A DNA stretch of 9,206 nt from Flavobacteriia bacterium (GTDB taxonomy: Bacteria > Bacteroidota > Bacteroidia > Flavobacteriales_D > Crocinitomicaceae). Under the pieces are notes generated by a model that was not told the origin of the DNA, did not search any database, and was given only the letters and a program-made list of their open reading frames with translations. Where the stretch lies: NCBI GenBank assembly GCA_009925805.1, contig RFQF01000080.1, forward strand, positions 1 through 9,206, given 5' to 3'. Both the position numbers and the translations under genes were made by a program. Positions 1 to 6,658 of the stretch are shown in pieces (positions within the stretch are counted from its first letter, which is position 1; each line of letters opens with the position of its first letter).

Positions 1-780
1 GGCGCAGCTCCGGCTGCCCTACCCCTGACCTCCAGCAACGGCGTCAACGGAACTTGGTCGCCTGCAACCATTAGCACCGCGGCCAGTGGAAGTACTGTCT
101 ACACCTTCACCCCAAGTGCGGGACAATGTGCCAACAACGCGACACAAACCGTAGTGGTCAACACAGCCGTAAGCCCAAGCTTCAACGGCTATGGACCTTA
201 TTGCCCAACAGCCACGCTACCGAACTTACCGAGTACCTCGCTTAATGGGATCAATGGAACATGGAATCCAATTTCGATCAGCACTTCGGTTGGCAGCACC
301 AACTATACGTTTACTCCTTTAGCTGGGCAATGTGCCACAGTACAAACCTTGTCAATTACCATCACCAACAGCGTTCTTCCAACCTTCGGCGGATTTGGTC
401 CGTATTGTCAAAACACCCCAGGTGTTCCTTTACCCGTTAGCTCAAATAACGGAATTACGGGAAGCTGGATACCCCCTACGGTAAATACGAATATAGCAGG
501 TTCAGGGCAATACCTCTTTGCCCCTGATGCAGGCCAATGCGGCGACACCGTAGTTCTTCAAATTCAAGTAAGTCCTGTAACTGCGCCTATCTTCCCGAAT
601 CTTGGTCCGTATTGCGTGGGGGATGTAGCCTCCTTACCCAACCCTAGTGTGAACGGAATTTCCGGAACCTGGAATCCTCCGGTTCTGAATACGGCGCAGC
701 CTGGTTCGGCGAATTATCAGTTCACGCCAAATCCAGGAGTTTGTGCAACGGATACGGTACTTACACTTACAGTATTAAAT
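1..780 (+). repeat. Four tandem ~204-207 bp protein-coding repeats
   Basis: GPYC marks the start of repeat units at bases 193, 397 and 604, giving periods of 204 and 207 bp. The first unit fills bases 1-192 and lacks only about four leading codons, so its GPYC should sit just left of the window. Shared positions per unit are GPYC, LP, a serine plus NG(I/V)xGxW, a Y-F-P segment near TFTP, and GQC/GVC. The units are clearly diverged in DNA and protein, which suggests old duplications kept by selection on the fold rather than recent slippage. The pattern resembles repeats common in giant Bacteroidota surface proteins; I did not recognise a named family with certainty. Confidence 0.85.
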
Positions 781-1485
781 CCTCAAATCAATGCAGGCAA
801 TGATACTGTGCTATGTGCCGGAAACACCTTGATTTTAGAAGCTAGCGGCGGCGGCAATTACCAATGGAACAACGGGGTTATTGATGGAATTCCTTTTACG
901 CCGGGAGCAACCACTACCTATGTAGTATGCGGTTCTGTTGGAAATTGTACGGGTTGTGACACCCTTCTTGTAACAGTAAATCCCGCACCCAACGCTTCAT
1001 TCCTCTCTGATATTAACGGATATAGTGTACAATTTACCTACATGGGAACACCTGTCAATTCTTATGCTTGGGACTTTGGGGATGGTGGCAATGCTACGAG
1101 TATGGATCCTCTTCACAATTATACGGGACCTGGAACCTACGGTGTTTTATTAACGGTTAATGCCAATGGGTGTGTGGATACTTATTTTTCACAAGTACCT
1201 CTGTATGCGCCGGGGAACGATGCGCACTTGATTAACGTGATTACCCCGGATGGCGATGGCATTAATGACTTGTTTGATTTGAATCTGGAAGGTTATAAGA
1301 AAGTGACCATTTTGATTATCAATCGTTGGGGAGACCTGATGCAAGTGCTTACAGGAACGCAACTCACATGGGATGGAACTGTGAACGGAGTTAAAGCCAC
1401 CGATGGCGTCTATTTCTATAAATACGATACAGTAGGTTTCGATGGAAGAACTACCACGGGTCATGGATTTTTTCATCTAAAATAA
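1..1485 (+). CDS. Repetitive cell-surface protein with PKD domain and T9SS type B C-terminal domain (5' partial)
   Basis: The reading frame is open from base 1, so the start lies outside the window; 494 residues are visible. In order they hold four tandem ~68-residue repeats (about residues 1-260), an Ig-like stretch with YQW and TTTYVV signatures (about 261-330), a PKD domain with YAWDFGDGG (about 331-400), and a C-terminal domain (about 404-494) with TPDGDGIND, INRWG, WDG and DGVYFYK. The last part matches the gliding motility-associated / T9SS type B sorting domain, which in Bacteroidota sends proteins through the outer membrane and leaves them on the surface or releases them. Each repeat carries a GPYC and a GQC-like cysteine, so disulfides are possible. 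No catalytic domain is visible, so an adhesin or structural surface role is inferred; an enzyme domain further upstream cannot be excluded. The gene ends 5 bp before the 3' end of rnpB, which runs the other way. Confidence 0.9.
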   Translation, partial: GAAPAALPLTSSNGVNGTWSPATISTAASGSTVYTFTPSAGQCANNATQTVVVNTAVSPSFNGYGPYCPTATLPNLPSTSLNGINGTWNPISISTSVGSTNYTFTPLAGQCATVQTLSITITNSVLPTFGGFGPYCQNTPGVPLPVSSNNGITGSWIPPTVNTNIAGSGQYLFAPDAGQCGDTVVLQIQVSPVTAPIFPNLGPYCVGDVASLPNPSVNGISGTWNPPVLNTAQPGSANYQFTPNPGVCATDTVLTLTVLNPQINAGNDTVLCAGNTLILEASGGGNYQWNNGVIDGIPFTPGATTTYVVCGSVGNCTGCDTLLVTVNPAPNASFLSDINGYSVQFTYMGTPVNSYAWDFGDGGNATSMDPLHNYTGPGTYGVLLTVNANGCVDTYFSQVPLYAPGNDAHLINVITPDGDGINDLFDLNLEGYKKVTILIINRWGDLMQVLTGTQLTWDGTVNGVKATDGVYFYKYDTVGFDGRTTTGHGFFHLK

Positions 1486-1490
1486 AAAAA

Positions 1491-1874
1491 GGCAAATCAT
1501 AAGCCGGGTTCTGTTCGTCTTGTCACACGTGACGCAACTGCCTATCATTTATCTAGCACTGACGTTGCCGTCAGCGTCAATCGACCTACCCTCCGGAATC
1601 GGGCGAGCAACCCTTAATGTACAAGACAAGCTCCGGTATACATGGTCTTTCAGCTCGTAAGGTTTACCCTGCCAACAACATCGCTGTTGAAGCGGTGAGC
1701 TCTTACCTCGCCTTTTCACCTTTTCCCTGACGAAGCGTGCTTGTCAAGGTAGTTTATTTTCTGCGGCACTTTCTGTATTCACAATGTGAACCCTTCCCGT
1801 TAGGAAGTACGATGCTCTGTGCTGCCCGGACTTTCCTCCTTCTCGAAAACGAGACGGCGATAGGCCGATTTGCC
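1491..1874 (-). ncRNA. rnpB: RNase P RNA (M1 RNA), bacterial type A-like
   Basis: This is the catalytic RNA of ribonuclease P, which removes 5' leaders from pre-tRNAs together with the RnpA protein. On the minus strand the universal core is clear: GAGGAAAGTCCGGGC (1824-1838) near the 5' end, GAGGTAAGAGCTCACCG (1693-1709) in the middle, and AACAGAACCCGGCTTAT (1499-1515) near the 3' end. The ends are set by helix P1, a perfect 8-bp pairing of 1867-1874 with 1491-1498. P2 pairs 1859-1865 with 1540-1546 (7 bp). P3 is short, TCTCG-TTTT-CGAGA. A P18-like hairpin with a GCAA tetraloop lies at 1559-1574, and a GGGTAGG stretch fits the L15 loop that binds tRNA CCA. The length of 384 nt is close to the E. 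coli 377 nt. The gene lies 15 bp past the stop of the upstream T9SS gene, and seven T follow P1 directly on the transcript strand. Confidence 0.97.
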
Positions 1875-1878
1875 GAGG

Positions 1879-1910
1879 TAAAGGTACGATTAGAATTTAA
1901 CTAACGGAAA
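1879..1910 (-). promoter_or_regulatory. Predicted Bacteroidota-type promoter of rnpB
   Basis: On the minus strand TTTC (1907-1910) lies 20 bp upstream of TACCTTTA (1879-1886), close to the Bacteroidota consensus TTTG-N19/20-TAnnTTTG with one mismatch in each box. The -7 box ends 4 nt before the first base of rnpB helix P1, a suitable distance for a transcription start there. The spacer contains the stop codon of the upstream T9SS gene (1890-1892), so the promoter overlaps the end of that coding region. Inferred from sequence only. Confidence 0.6.
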
Positions 1911-2969
1911 TTCTTTGCTGGCTTGGTGGCTGGATAGCACCAAACGGTACGAACCAGGACTTAAGGAATGGATATCGACAGTGGTGGAATGTGCATTAAA
2001 CGCGGACTGTTGAAACACTAATCTACCAAAACCATCCAAGATGCGCACCTCACTTAACGGATTTTCAGCCTGTATTTCCAATTGGTTGGTGACGGGGTTC
2101 GGGCCAATCATGGCTTTAAGCGTAGGTTCTGCGAGGGAAGCATCCAACCCTAAATAGTTTTGTTGAAATTCTACTTGCGTAATATTACCGTTCGTCTCAG
2201 TCGCCTTTAAGAGCCAATCTTTTTGCCCATTGGTAAACCACTCGTATTCCACCCGTTGGGTAGGAGGCGTTCCAAACCATTGACCTGCGCCAAAGAAGGT
2301 TTGATACACGGAATCGATTTCGTTGATGTCGTGACGAATTCTTAAGGCGGGAAAGGTTCCTTTTGGGGTAATGAGGGTTCCCCACCCATCGACGTGGGAA
2401 GTTCTTTGCCGGTATTGTTTGATTTTAAAATCGATGACTGGATTTAAATCAATGTAGGTATAGCCGCGCGAATAATGCGAGTCGTTGTAATTTAAAGGCA
2501 ATTTATACCGTGTTTCAATGGTGTCGGATTTAAAAGGCACACCCTGCCCATTAACCGCAATGGAATACCCCAAGGAGGTAATGGAGTCGGCGGTTCGTTT
2601 GGTATATTGGTTTAAATCACTCAAGGATACCGGGAGAAACTGGGATAATTGCGCCAAGGGCAAATCTTTGGTGGGATTAAAATAGGTTGCACGATAATTC
2701 GCTGGGGCAATGGGACCGAAGGTACCAAACACCAATAAGGAAGCAAAGCCAATGGGTTTAAATTCTTTCAGATATTGGCTGTTCGCCACCAAAGAACTGT
2801 AATCCCAGGTATGATTGGTGCCTGTCGAGGTAAAATCCAAATTTCCCGGAGGGGCTTGAGATATGCGAACCGTATCTCCGGAGGTACCAAAATCGGCCAC
2901 TGTTAACGTAATTTGGGCCTCCAACCACCCACAAACAAACACGAAGCACAGGAGTACAAAAGCTCTCAT
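1890..2969 (-). CDS. Secreted protein with T9SS type A sorting domain, function unknown
   Basis: This 359-residue protein has a signal peptide (MRAFVLLCFVFVCGWLEAQ, cleavage near residues 18-19), then about 265 residues with no motif I can tie to an enzyme. The C-terminal domain (about 286-359) carries PNPVTNQLEI, VRILDGFGRLV and LSPGSYRLVL, the pattern of the Por secretion tail / T9SS type A sorting domain. The mature N-terminus (ITLTVADFGTSGDTVRI) resembles small Bacteroidota secreted proteins of unknown function. The protein is therefore expected to pass the inner membrane by Sec and the outer membrane by T9SS, to be attached or released. I chose the ATG at 2969; the frame also allows TTG at 2987, but that TTG is part of the predicted -7 box. 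rnpB follows 15 bp after the stop on the same strand, so some read-through into rnpB is possible. Confidence 0.88.
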   Translation of the reverse strand: MRAFVLLCFVFVCGWLEAQITLTVADFGTSGDTVRISQAPPGNLDFTSTGTNHTWDYSSLVANSQYLKEFKPIGFASLLVFGTFGPIAPANYRATYFNPTKDLPLAQLSQFLPVSLSDLNQYTKRTADSITSLGYSIAVNGQGVPFKSDTIETRYKLPLNYNDSHYSRGYTYIDLNPVIDFKIKQYRQRTSHVDGWGTLITPKGTFPALRIRHDINEIDSVYQTFFGAGQWFGTPPTQRVEYEWFTNGQKDWLLKATETNGNITQVEFQQNYLGLDASLAEPTLKAMIGPNPVTNQLEIQAENPLSEVRILDGFGRLVFQQSAFNAHSTTVDIHSLSPGSYRLVLSSHQASKEFPLVKF

Positions 2970-2984
2970 ATTCAGGATTTTCCT

Positions 2985-3015
2985 CAAAGTTAGTTAAATT
3001 GTAGTAAAAAAGAAA
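2985..3015 (-). promoter_or_regulatory. Predicted promoter of the T9SS type A gene
   Basis: On the minus strand TAACTTTG (2985-2992) matches TAnnTTTG exactly. TTTC (3012-3015) lies 19 bp upstream and fits the -33 box with one mismatch. The ATG at 2969 is 15 nt beyond the -7 box, so the leader would be about 10 nt. GAGGA at about 11 nt before the ATG is purine-rich but too far away to be a persuasive ribosome-binding site. Confidence 0.6.
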
Positions 3016-3029
3016 TTGGGTTAATTTAG
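2999..3029 (+). promoter_or_regulatory. Predicted promoter of the helicase gene
   Basis: On the plus strand TTG (2999-3001) lies 20 bp upstream of TAATTTAG (3022-3029), which matches TAnnTTTG except at one position. The -7 box ends 4 nt before the GTG start at 3034, implying a leaderless or nearly leaderless mRNA. Each -33 box here sits in the spacer of the opposite promoter. The weaker -7 match makes this less certain than the divergent one. Confidence 0.45.
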
Positions 3030-3033
3030 CGGG

Positions 3034-6000
3034 GTGAATCCTGAACCTCCCTTGCTTCTTTCGGAATTAAACGCCCTTGAGAAAGAGTTGCGTTATTTTA
3101 ATTCCAACGACCTATTGGTTCGATTTTTCCCCAAGGATGTACACCTTTTTGAATCGGGAAATATTCCTTTAACGCCCGAAATTTCGCGGTTAATTCAAGA
3201 ATCCAAGAAAAAAAAGCAGCTTCACGGTTATGAGGTTTTAAGTGTCGTTGAAGGAACGATACGCGCCAAGGACGGTTCATATATTCCTTTGTTTATCCAT
3301 TCCCTTTACCCCCAAGAAAACCCGGTTCTAAATACGGTCAACTGGAATTTGGCTGAGGACGAATGGATGGTAAACCCCCATGTACTCGACTTTTTCCCAA
3401 CTTCCAAGGAATCTCTTATTTCGACCGAAAAATCCTATGTCTTAGAGCATCTTGCGGCCCTTGGTGTTGAAGTTTACCCTTTAGACCGTTACCTAGGATT
3501 TTTTCACCCTTTTCGGTTTGCGCTTTACCGTGAAGTAGTCGAACTCAAAACTAAACCGGATTTACATCGGCTGAATTATTTTTTTGAGAACAGTATTCCC
3601 AACGAGGTCCAAGCCCAAGCGGAAATGTTGCCCCTGTTATTTCCTTCAGACCAATCCCAATACGAAGCCCTACAGTTGGGCCATCAAAACTCCATGGTGA
3701 TACAAGGTCCGCCAGGAACAGGGAAATCGCAGGTGCTATCGAACCTCCTAGGCTTGTTACTTAAGGAAAACCAACGTGTACTTGTTTGCTCTTCAAAAAA
3801 AGAGGCCTTAGAAGTTTTGTTCCACCGCTTGAAATCGAGGTCTTTAGAAGATTTAATCTTTCTGCGAAATGGAGAACATAGTGCAAAGTCCTTACTCCAA
3901 GCGTTGCAGCAATCCTGGAGTATATTGGATCAACCCACTACTGTGGAACACAGTATAACTTCCACGGAAGCAATATTAGCATATGACCAAAATCTCCGCT
4001 GTTACCACAAGCCTGGGTTAATTGGTCGATTAAGTCCCCGAGAATTTATAGTGCAAACCGGCATCAATCCTTCGGAAAAAGGAGTCTTTCAAGCGGGGCT
4101 TCCATCATATGACCAGTGGTGCAACGACCAAAAATACTTGAACAATTTCCCGCCCCATGTGCTTCGAGTTTTGAGCCAAATTGCTCCGGATCAAGTCCTT
4201 CACACGTCGTTCGAATCTTTAATCGTGCAATGGACCCAAGCCCTTTCTTTGTTGTCGTCCTTGAGTTTGACACACCACGATGCTGACTCCCTGTCGGAAT
4301 ACCACCGCCGTTGTCAGGCTGCCTATGTGTTTTCAGGTGAAAATTACGAGCGATTCTATGAATTACGCACCCAGGAAAAACGGATTACGAAGTGGAAGAA
4401 CCTGTTGGAAAATTTAACGCTAAAAAAAGCGCCGCTGCAGGAGAAATTAGCCGCATGGAGGCAGATTCCAACGCAGGAAGAACTCGAGGTATTAGCGGAA
4501 ACATGGGAAAAAAACGCGTTTTGGGAGCGTCGAAAACTACGAAAACAACGGGCCGTATGGCTACGGTTGGCATCCATTGATTGGCGTGTTTTAATTAACA
4601 TTACGCTGGATTATTATCGACTAACCGATCAGGAAAAAACCTATCAGCAGAAACTTCTTGCATTAGGCTTTCGAAACTTGAACGAAGATTTTACGGCGTA
4701 TAAATCCTTTTTGCAACTTCAACAATCCTCTTTATTTACCCTCTTTGAATCCTTTAATCCTGGCGAGGTGGCGATGTATCGTGAACAATTCCATGCGATA
4801 AGCAAAGTGGTTTCAATTGTAAACCGAACCTTTCAACCCGCCAAATTTAGGGATGTAAAGGAGTTAATGGCGGGGTTGATTACTGATGCCAAGGCCTATA
4901 TACCTTACTTAAAAGCATGGGATCAATTACATGTAAGAACAAAAAGTGCCTTAAGACACGAACAAAACCTGCCAAACCTTCAACGAGCGGTCATCGCTAC
5001 CGAATGGAACCGATTTTTAGCCGAAAATCCTTCAATGGTTGGGTTTTTTGAAACGACGGAAGTAACGTTGCAAGGTTTAGCTCAGTGCTTTGAAGCGGCG
5101 GCATCCTCTTTCGCGGCGCAACTAAAACACCAACGTAACGTGAAATTCGATGCGTTTCAAAGGTTATTGGCTACTCCAAACCATCGATTAACAGCCCAAG
5201 AACGTCAGGAAAAAACGCGACTACGCGAAGGTAAACGAATGTTGGTGAAATGGTTTGCCCGCAAGCGTGGTTTCCCAACCGTTGGTGAAGTATTAGCCAG
5301 TCCAGCGTCGGATTGGGTGGCACTATTCAAACCGCTTTGGTTTACCAGTCCAAACTTTTTACCCTTGGACTTTTCCTTGAGCCCAGGATGTTTTGATGCG
5401 GCATTAGTGGATGAAGCTAGCCAGATGCCTTTAGCTCATTCTTTGGGAATTTTGTACCGTTGCGACAGAATCCTGGTGGCGGGAGACCTCATGCAAATGC
5501 CGCCATCTTCTTATTTTTCCCGAGGGCAAGGAGATCGAATGAGTTTATTGGAACACGCGGCTTACCATCTTCCTGCGAGGAGTCTTAAATTCCATTATCG
5601 TAGCCGTCATGCAAAACTGATCGCGTTCTCCAATAGTGAATTTTACCAGAACGAATTGGTGGTAGTGCCCTGTTTCCCGGATTATGAAGCAATTACCGAT
5701 ACTTTACTCACAAATGCTCAATACCAGGAAGGGGTGAATTTACAAGAACTCCAAGAAGTGCTTAGGATCCTTCAGGACCGAATCCATCAGCACGCTACAA
5801 GTTTAGGGATTGTGACCTTCTCGGAGCGTCAATTGGAGGCCCTATTGGTCGTGCTGAAACAAGCCAATCAGCCGAAGATTTGGGAGTACTTGGAAAATGG
5901 CAAGCTATTTCTTAAAACCTTAGAGCAAGTTCAAGGCGATGAGTGCGATGAGATAATCATTTCCTTGGGATACGCTAAAAACCATTTAGGTAAACTGGAT

Positions 6001-6399
6001 TTACGCATGGGGCCTCTCACTCAACCGGGGGGTGAAAAACGATTGAACGTATTATTGACTCGGGCAAAATTCAAATTGCACGTTGTTCGGTCATTGGTTG
6101 CTTCGGATTTTGGCGTGGTTAATAGTCAAGGATTGCAGGTAATGAAACGTTGGTTAGTTTGGTTGGAGCAGCAAACGAAAGGAGCGTCCCATGAGGTACT
6201 TCTATCCAACGGTTTAAGTGGGTCGCAGGGAAAAATCAGCCTATCCCGAAATGCCGATTTAGCGGATTCCATCCTCAATTTGTTGGCTTATCGGAATTTA
6301 TTGAAGGATCGGGGTTGGTATGTGGAGGAGACGGCATTTTCTTCGGAACCGGATCATACCCGAATCCTCCCGTTGGATGACATCGAGCAATTCGCTTAG
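3034..6399 (+). CDS. Large Upf1-like superfamily 1 helicase (DUF4011-type relative)
   Basis: The 1121-residue protein has a full SF1 motor: a Q-motif-like SDQSQYEA (205-212), Walker A GPPGTGKS (225-232), Walker B DEAS (793-796), motif III GDLMQMPP (817-824), motif IV HYRSRH (854-859), motif V QGDE (967-970) and motif VI RLNVLLTRAK (1003-1012) with R1010 as the arginine finger. The DEASQ and LTRAK forms and the KPLWFTSP segment (766-773) before Walker B are typical of Upf1/DNA2-like helicases (AAA_11/AAA_12). The N-terminal 200 residues (PLFIHSLYP, then NPHVLDFF) resemble the N-terminus of DUF4011-type helicases. About 560 residues separate motifs I and II; part (about 445-520) is charged and probably helical. 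The C-terminus ends soon after LKDRGWYVEE with no recognisable nuclease domain, unlike many relatives. All catalytic residues are present, so ATP-driven unwinding of RNA or DNA is likely, but the substrate is unknown. GTG at 3034 is the first start after an in-frame TAA at 3022. The last 125 bp are antisense to yidD. Confidence 0.88.
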   Translation: MNPEPPLLLSELNALEKELRYFNSNDLLVRFFPKDVHLFESGNIPLTPEISRLIQESKKKKQLHGYEVLSVVEGTIRAKDGSYIPLFIHSLYPQENPVLNTVNWNLAEDEWMVNPHVLDFFPTSKESLISTEKSYVLEHLAALGVEVYPLDRYLGFFHPFRFALYREVVELKTKPDLHRLNYFFENSIPNEVQAQAEMLPLLFPSDQSQYEALQLGHQNSMVIQGPPGTGKSQVLSNLLGLLLKENQRVLVCSSKKEALEVLFHRLKSRSLEDLIFLRNGEHSAKSLLQALQQSWSILDQPTTVEHSITSTEAILAYDQNLRCYHKPGLIGRLSPREFIVQTGINPSEKGVFQAGLPSYDQWCNDQKYLNNFPPHVLRVLSQIAPDQVLHTSFESLIVQWTQALSLLSSLSLTHHDADSLSEYHRRCQAAYVFSGENYERFYELRTQEKRITKWKNLLENLTLKKAPLQEKLAAWRQIPTQEELEVLAETWEKNAFWERRKLRKQRAVWLRLASIDWRVLINITLDYYRLTDQEKTYQQKLLALGFRNLNEDFTAYKSFLQLQQSSLFTLFESFNPGEVAMYREQFHAISKVVSIVNRTFQPAKFRDVKELMAGLITDAKAYIPYLKAWDQLHVRTKSALRHEQNLPNLQRAVIATEWNRFLAENPSMVGFFETTEVTLQGLAQCFEAAASSFAAQLKHQRNVKFDAFQRLLATPNHRLTAQERQEKTRLREGKRMLVKWFARKRGFPTVGEVLASPASDWVALFKPLWFTSPNFLPLDFSLSPGCFDAALVDEASQMPLAHSLGILYRCDRILVAGDLMQMPPSSYFSRGQGDRMSLLEHAAYHLPARSLKFHYRSRHAKLIAFSNSEFYQNELVVVPCFPDYEAITDTLLTNAQYQEGVNLQELQEVLRILQDRIHQHATSLGIVTFSERQLEALLVVLKQANQPKIWEYLENGKLFLKTLEQVQGDECDEIIISLGYAKNHLGKLDLRMGPLTQPGGEKRLNVLLTRAKFKLHVVRSLVASDFGVVNSQGLQVMKRWLVWLEQQTKGASHEVLLSNGLSGSQGKISLSRNADLADSILNLLAYRNLLKDRGWYVEETAFSSEPDHTRILPLDDIEQFA

Positions 6400-6568
6400 T
6401 TCCTAAGAAAAGTCCTTTAATCACCCCCCATTCTTGAATGGCTTCAATCATGTAGGACGAACAGGTGGGTGTAAATCGACAACTGGGCGGAAACAAAGGA
6501 GAAATCAACCATTGATAGATTCGAACTAAAAAAATAACAGGAAACCCTAACCAGCGGTATAATTTCAT
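6275..6568 (-). CDS. yidD: Membrane protein insertion efficiency factor YidD
   Basis: YidD is a small peripheral inner-membrane protein that helps the YidC/Sec machinery insert membrane proteins. The 97 residues show the family pattern: an amphipathic N-terminal helix (RIYQWLISPLF, about 15-25), SCRFTPTCSSYMIEAI (29-44), GVIKG (48-52), and RCHPTGGFGYDPVP (62-75). The usual length is 70-90 residues; here about 22 extra residues, proline- and charge-rich, follow DPVP. I chose ATG at 6568 because the only earlier start in frame, TTG at 6577, lies in the predicted -7 box and would add nothing conserved. The gene is not next to rpmH, rnpA or yidC, its common neighbours in other bacteria. Its 3' 125 bp, including the codons for the conserved CHPTGGFGYDPVP segment, are antisense to the end of the helicase gene. 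Confidence 0.93.
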   Translation of the reverse strand: MKLYRWLGFPVIFLVRIYQWLISPLFPPSCRFTPTCSSYMIEAIQEWGVIKGLFLGTKRIARCHPTGGFGYDPVPKKMPSPPHTNPDPSINSDKPTN

Positions 6569-6574
6569 CGATTT

Positions 6575-6582
6575 CAAAAATA
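6575..6582 (-). promoter_or_regulatory. Predicted -7 box of yidD
   Basis: On the minus strand TATTTTTG is an exact TAnnTTTG match, ending 6 nt before the yidD ATG. No good TTTG/TTG is found 18-21 bp upstream, so the -33 element is weak or absent. The spacing predicts a leader of about 0-2 nt. Confidence 0.45.
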
Positions 6583-6645
6583 GTAACTAAACACCGATTG
6601 TTGGTAATTGAAGTAACCAAAGCTGCCACACCCGGTTTAAAAGCC

Positions 6646-6654
6646 TTAATTTGG
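6646..6654 (+). promoter_or_regulatory. Possible -7 box of the lytic transglycosylase gene
   Basis: TTAATTTGG contains two overlapping near matches to TAnnTTTG, each with one mismatch, ending 4-5 nt before the ATG at 6659. No clear -33 box lies 19-21 bp upstream. The in-frame TAA at 6647 is part of this element, so the coding region cannot extend further upstream. Low to moderate support. Confidence 0.3.
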
Positions 6655-6658
6655 TTAC

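Noticed and set aside
1189..1476. 95-codon open frame on the minus strand inside the surface-protein gene
   Set aside because: Shadow of the T9SS type B domain; the translation has no recognisable family and the plus-strand domain is certain.
1491..1874. Riboswitch or tmRNA as the source of the structured gap
   Set aside because: The RNase P core blocks, P1, P2 and P18 pairings are all present; no tRNA-like ends or tag-peptide frame were seen.
2970..2987. Upstream TTG start adding six residues to the T9SS type A protein
   Set aside because: The TTG is the end of an exact TAnnTTTG -7 box, and the following ATG at 2969 begins a normal signal peptide.
4356..4601. Several 60-80 codon frames on both strands inside the helicase insertion
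   Set aside because: They lie antisense or out of frame to an intact helicase, have no motifs, and no promoter or start context.
6569..6577. Upstream TTG start adding three residues to YidD
   Set aside because: It lies in the predicted -7 box TATTTTTG; ATG at 6568 fits the family better.
6444..6629. 61-codon minus-strand frame across the yidD start and the gap to the transglycosylase
   Set aside because: Out of frame with yidD, no homology visible, and it would cover the yidD promoter region.
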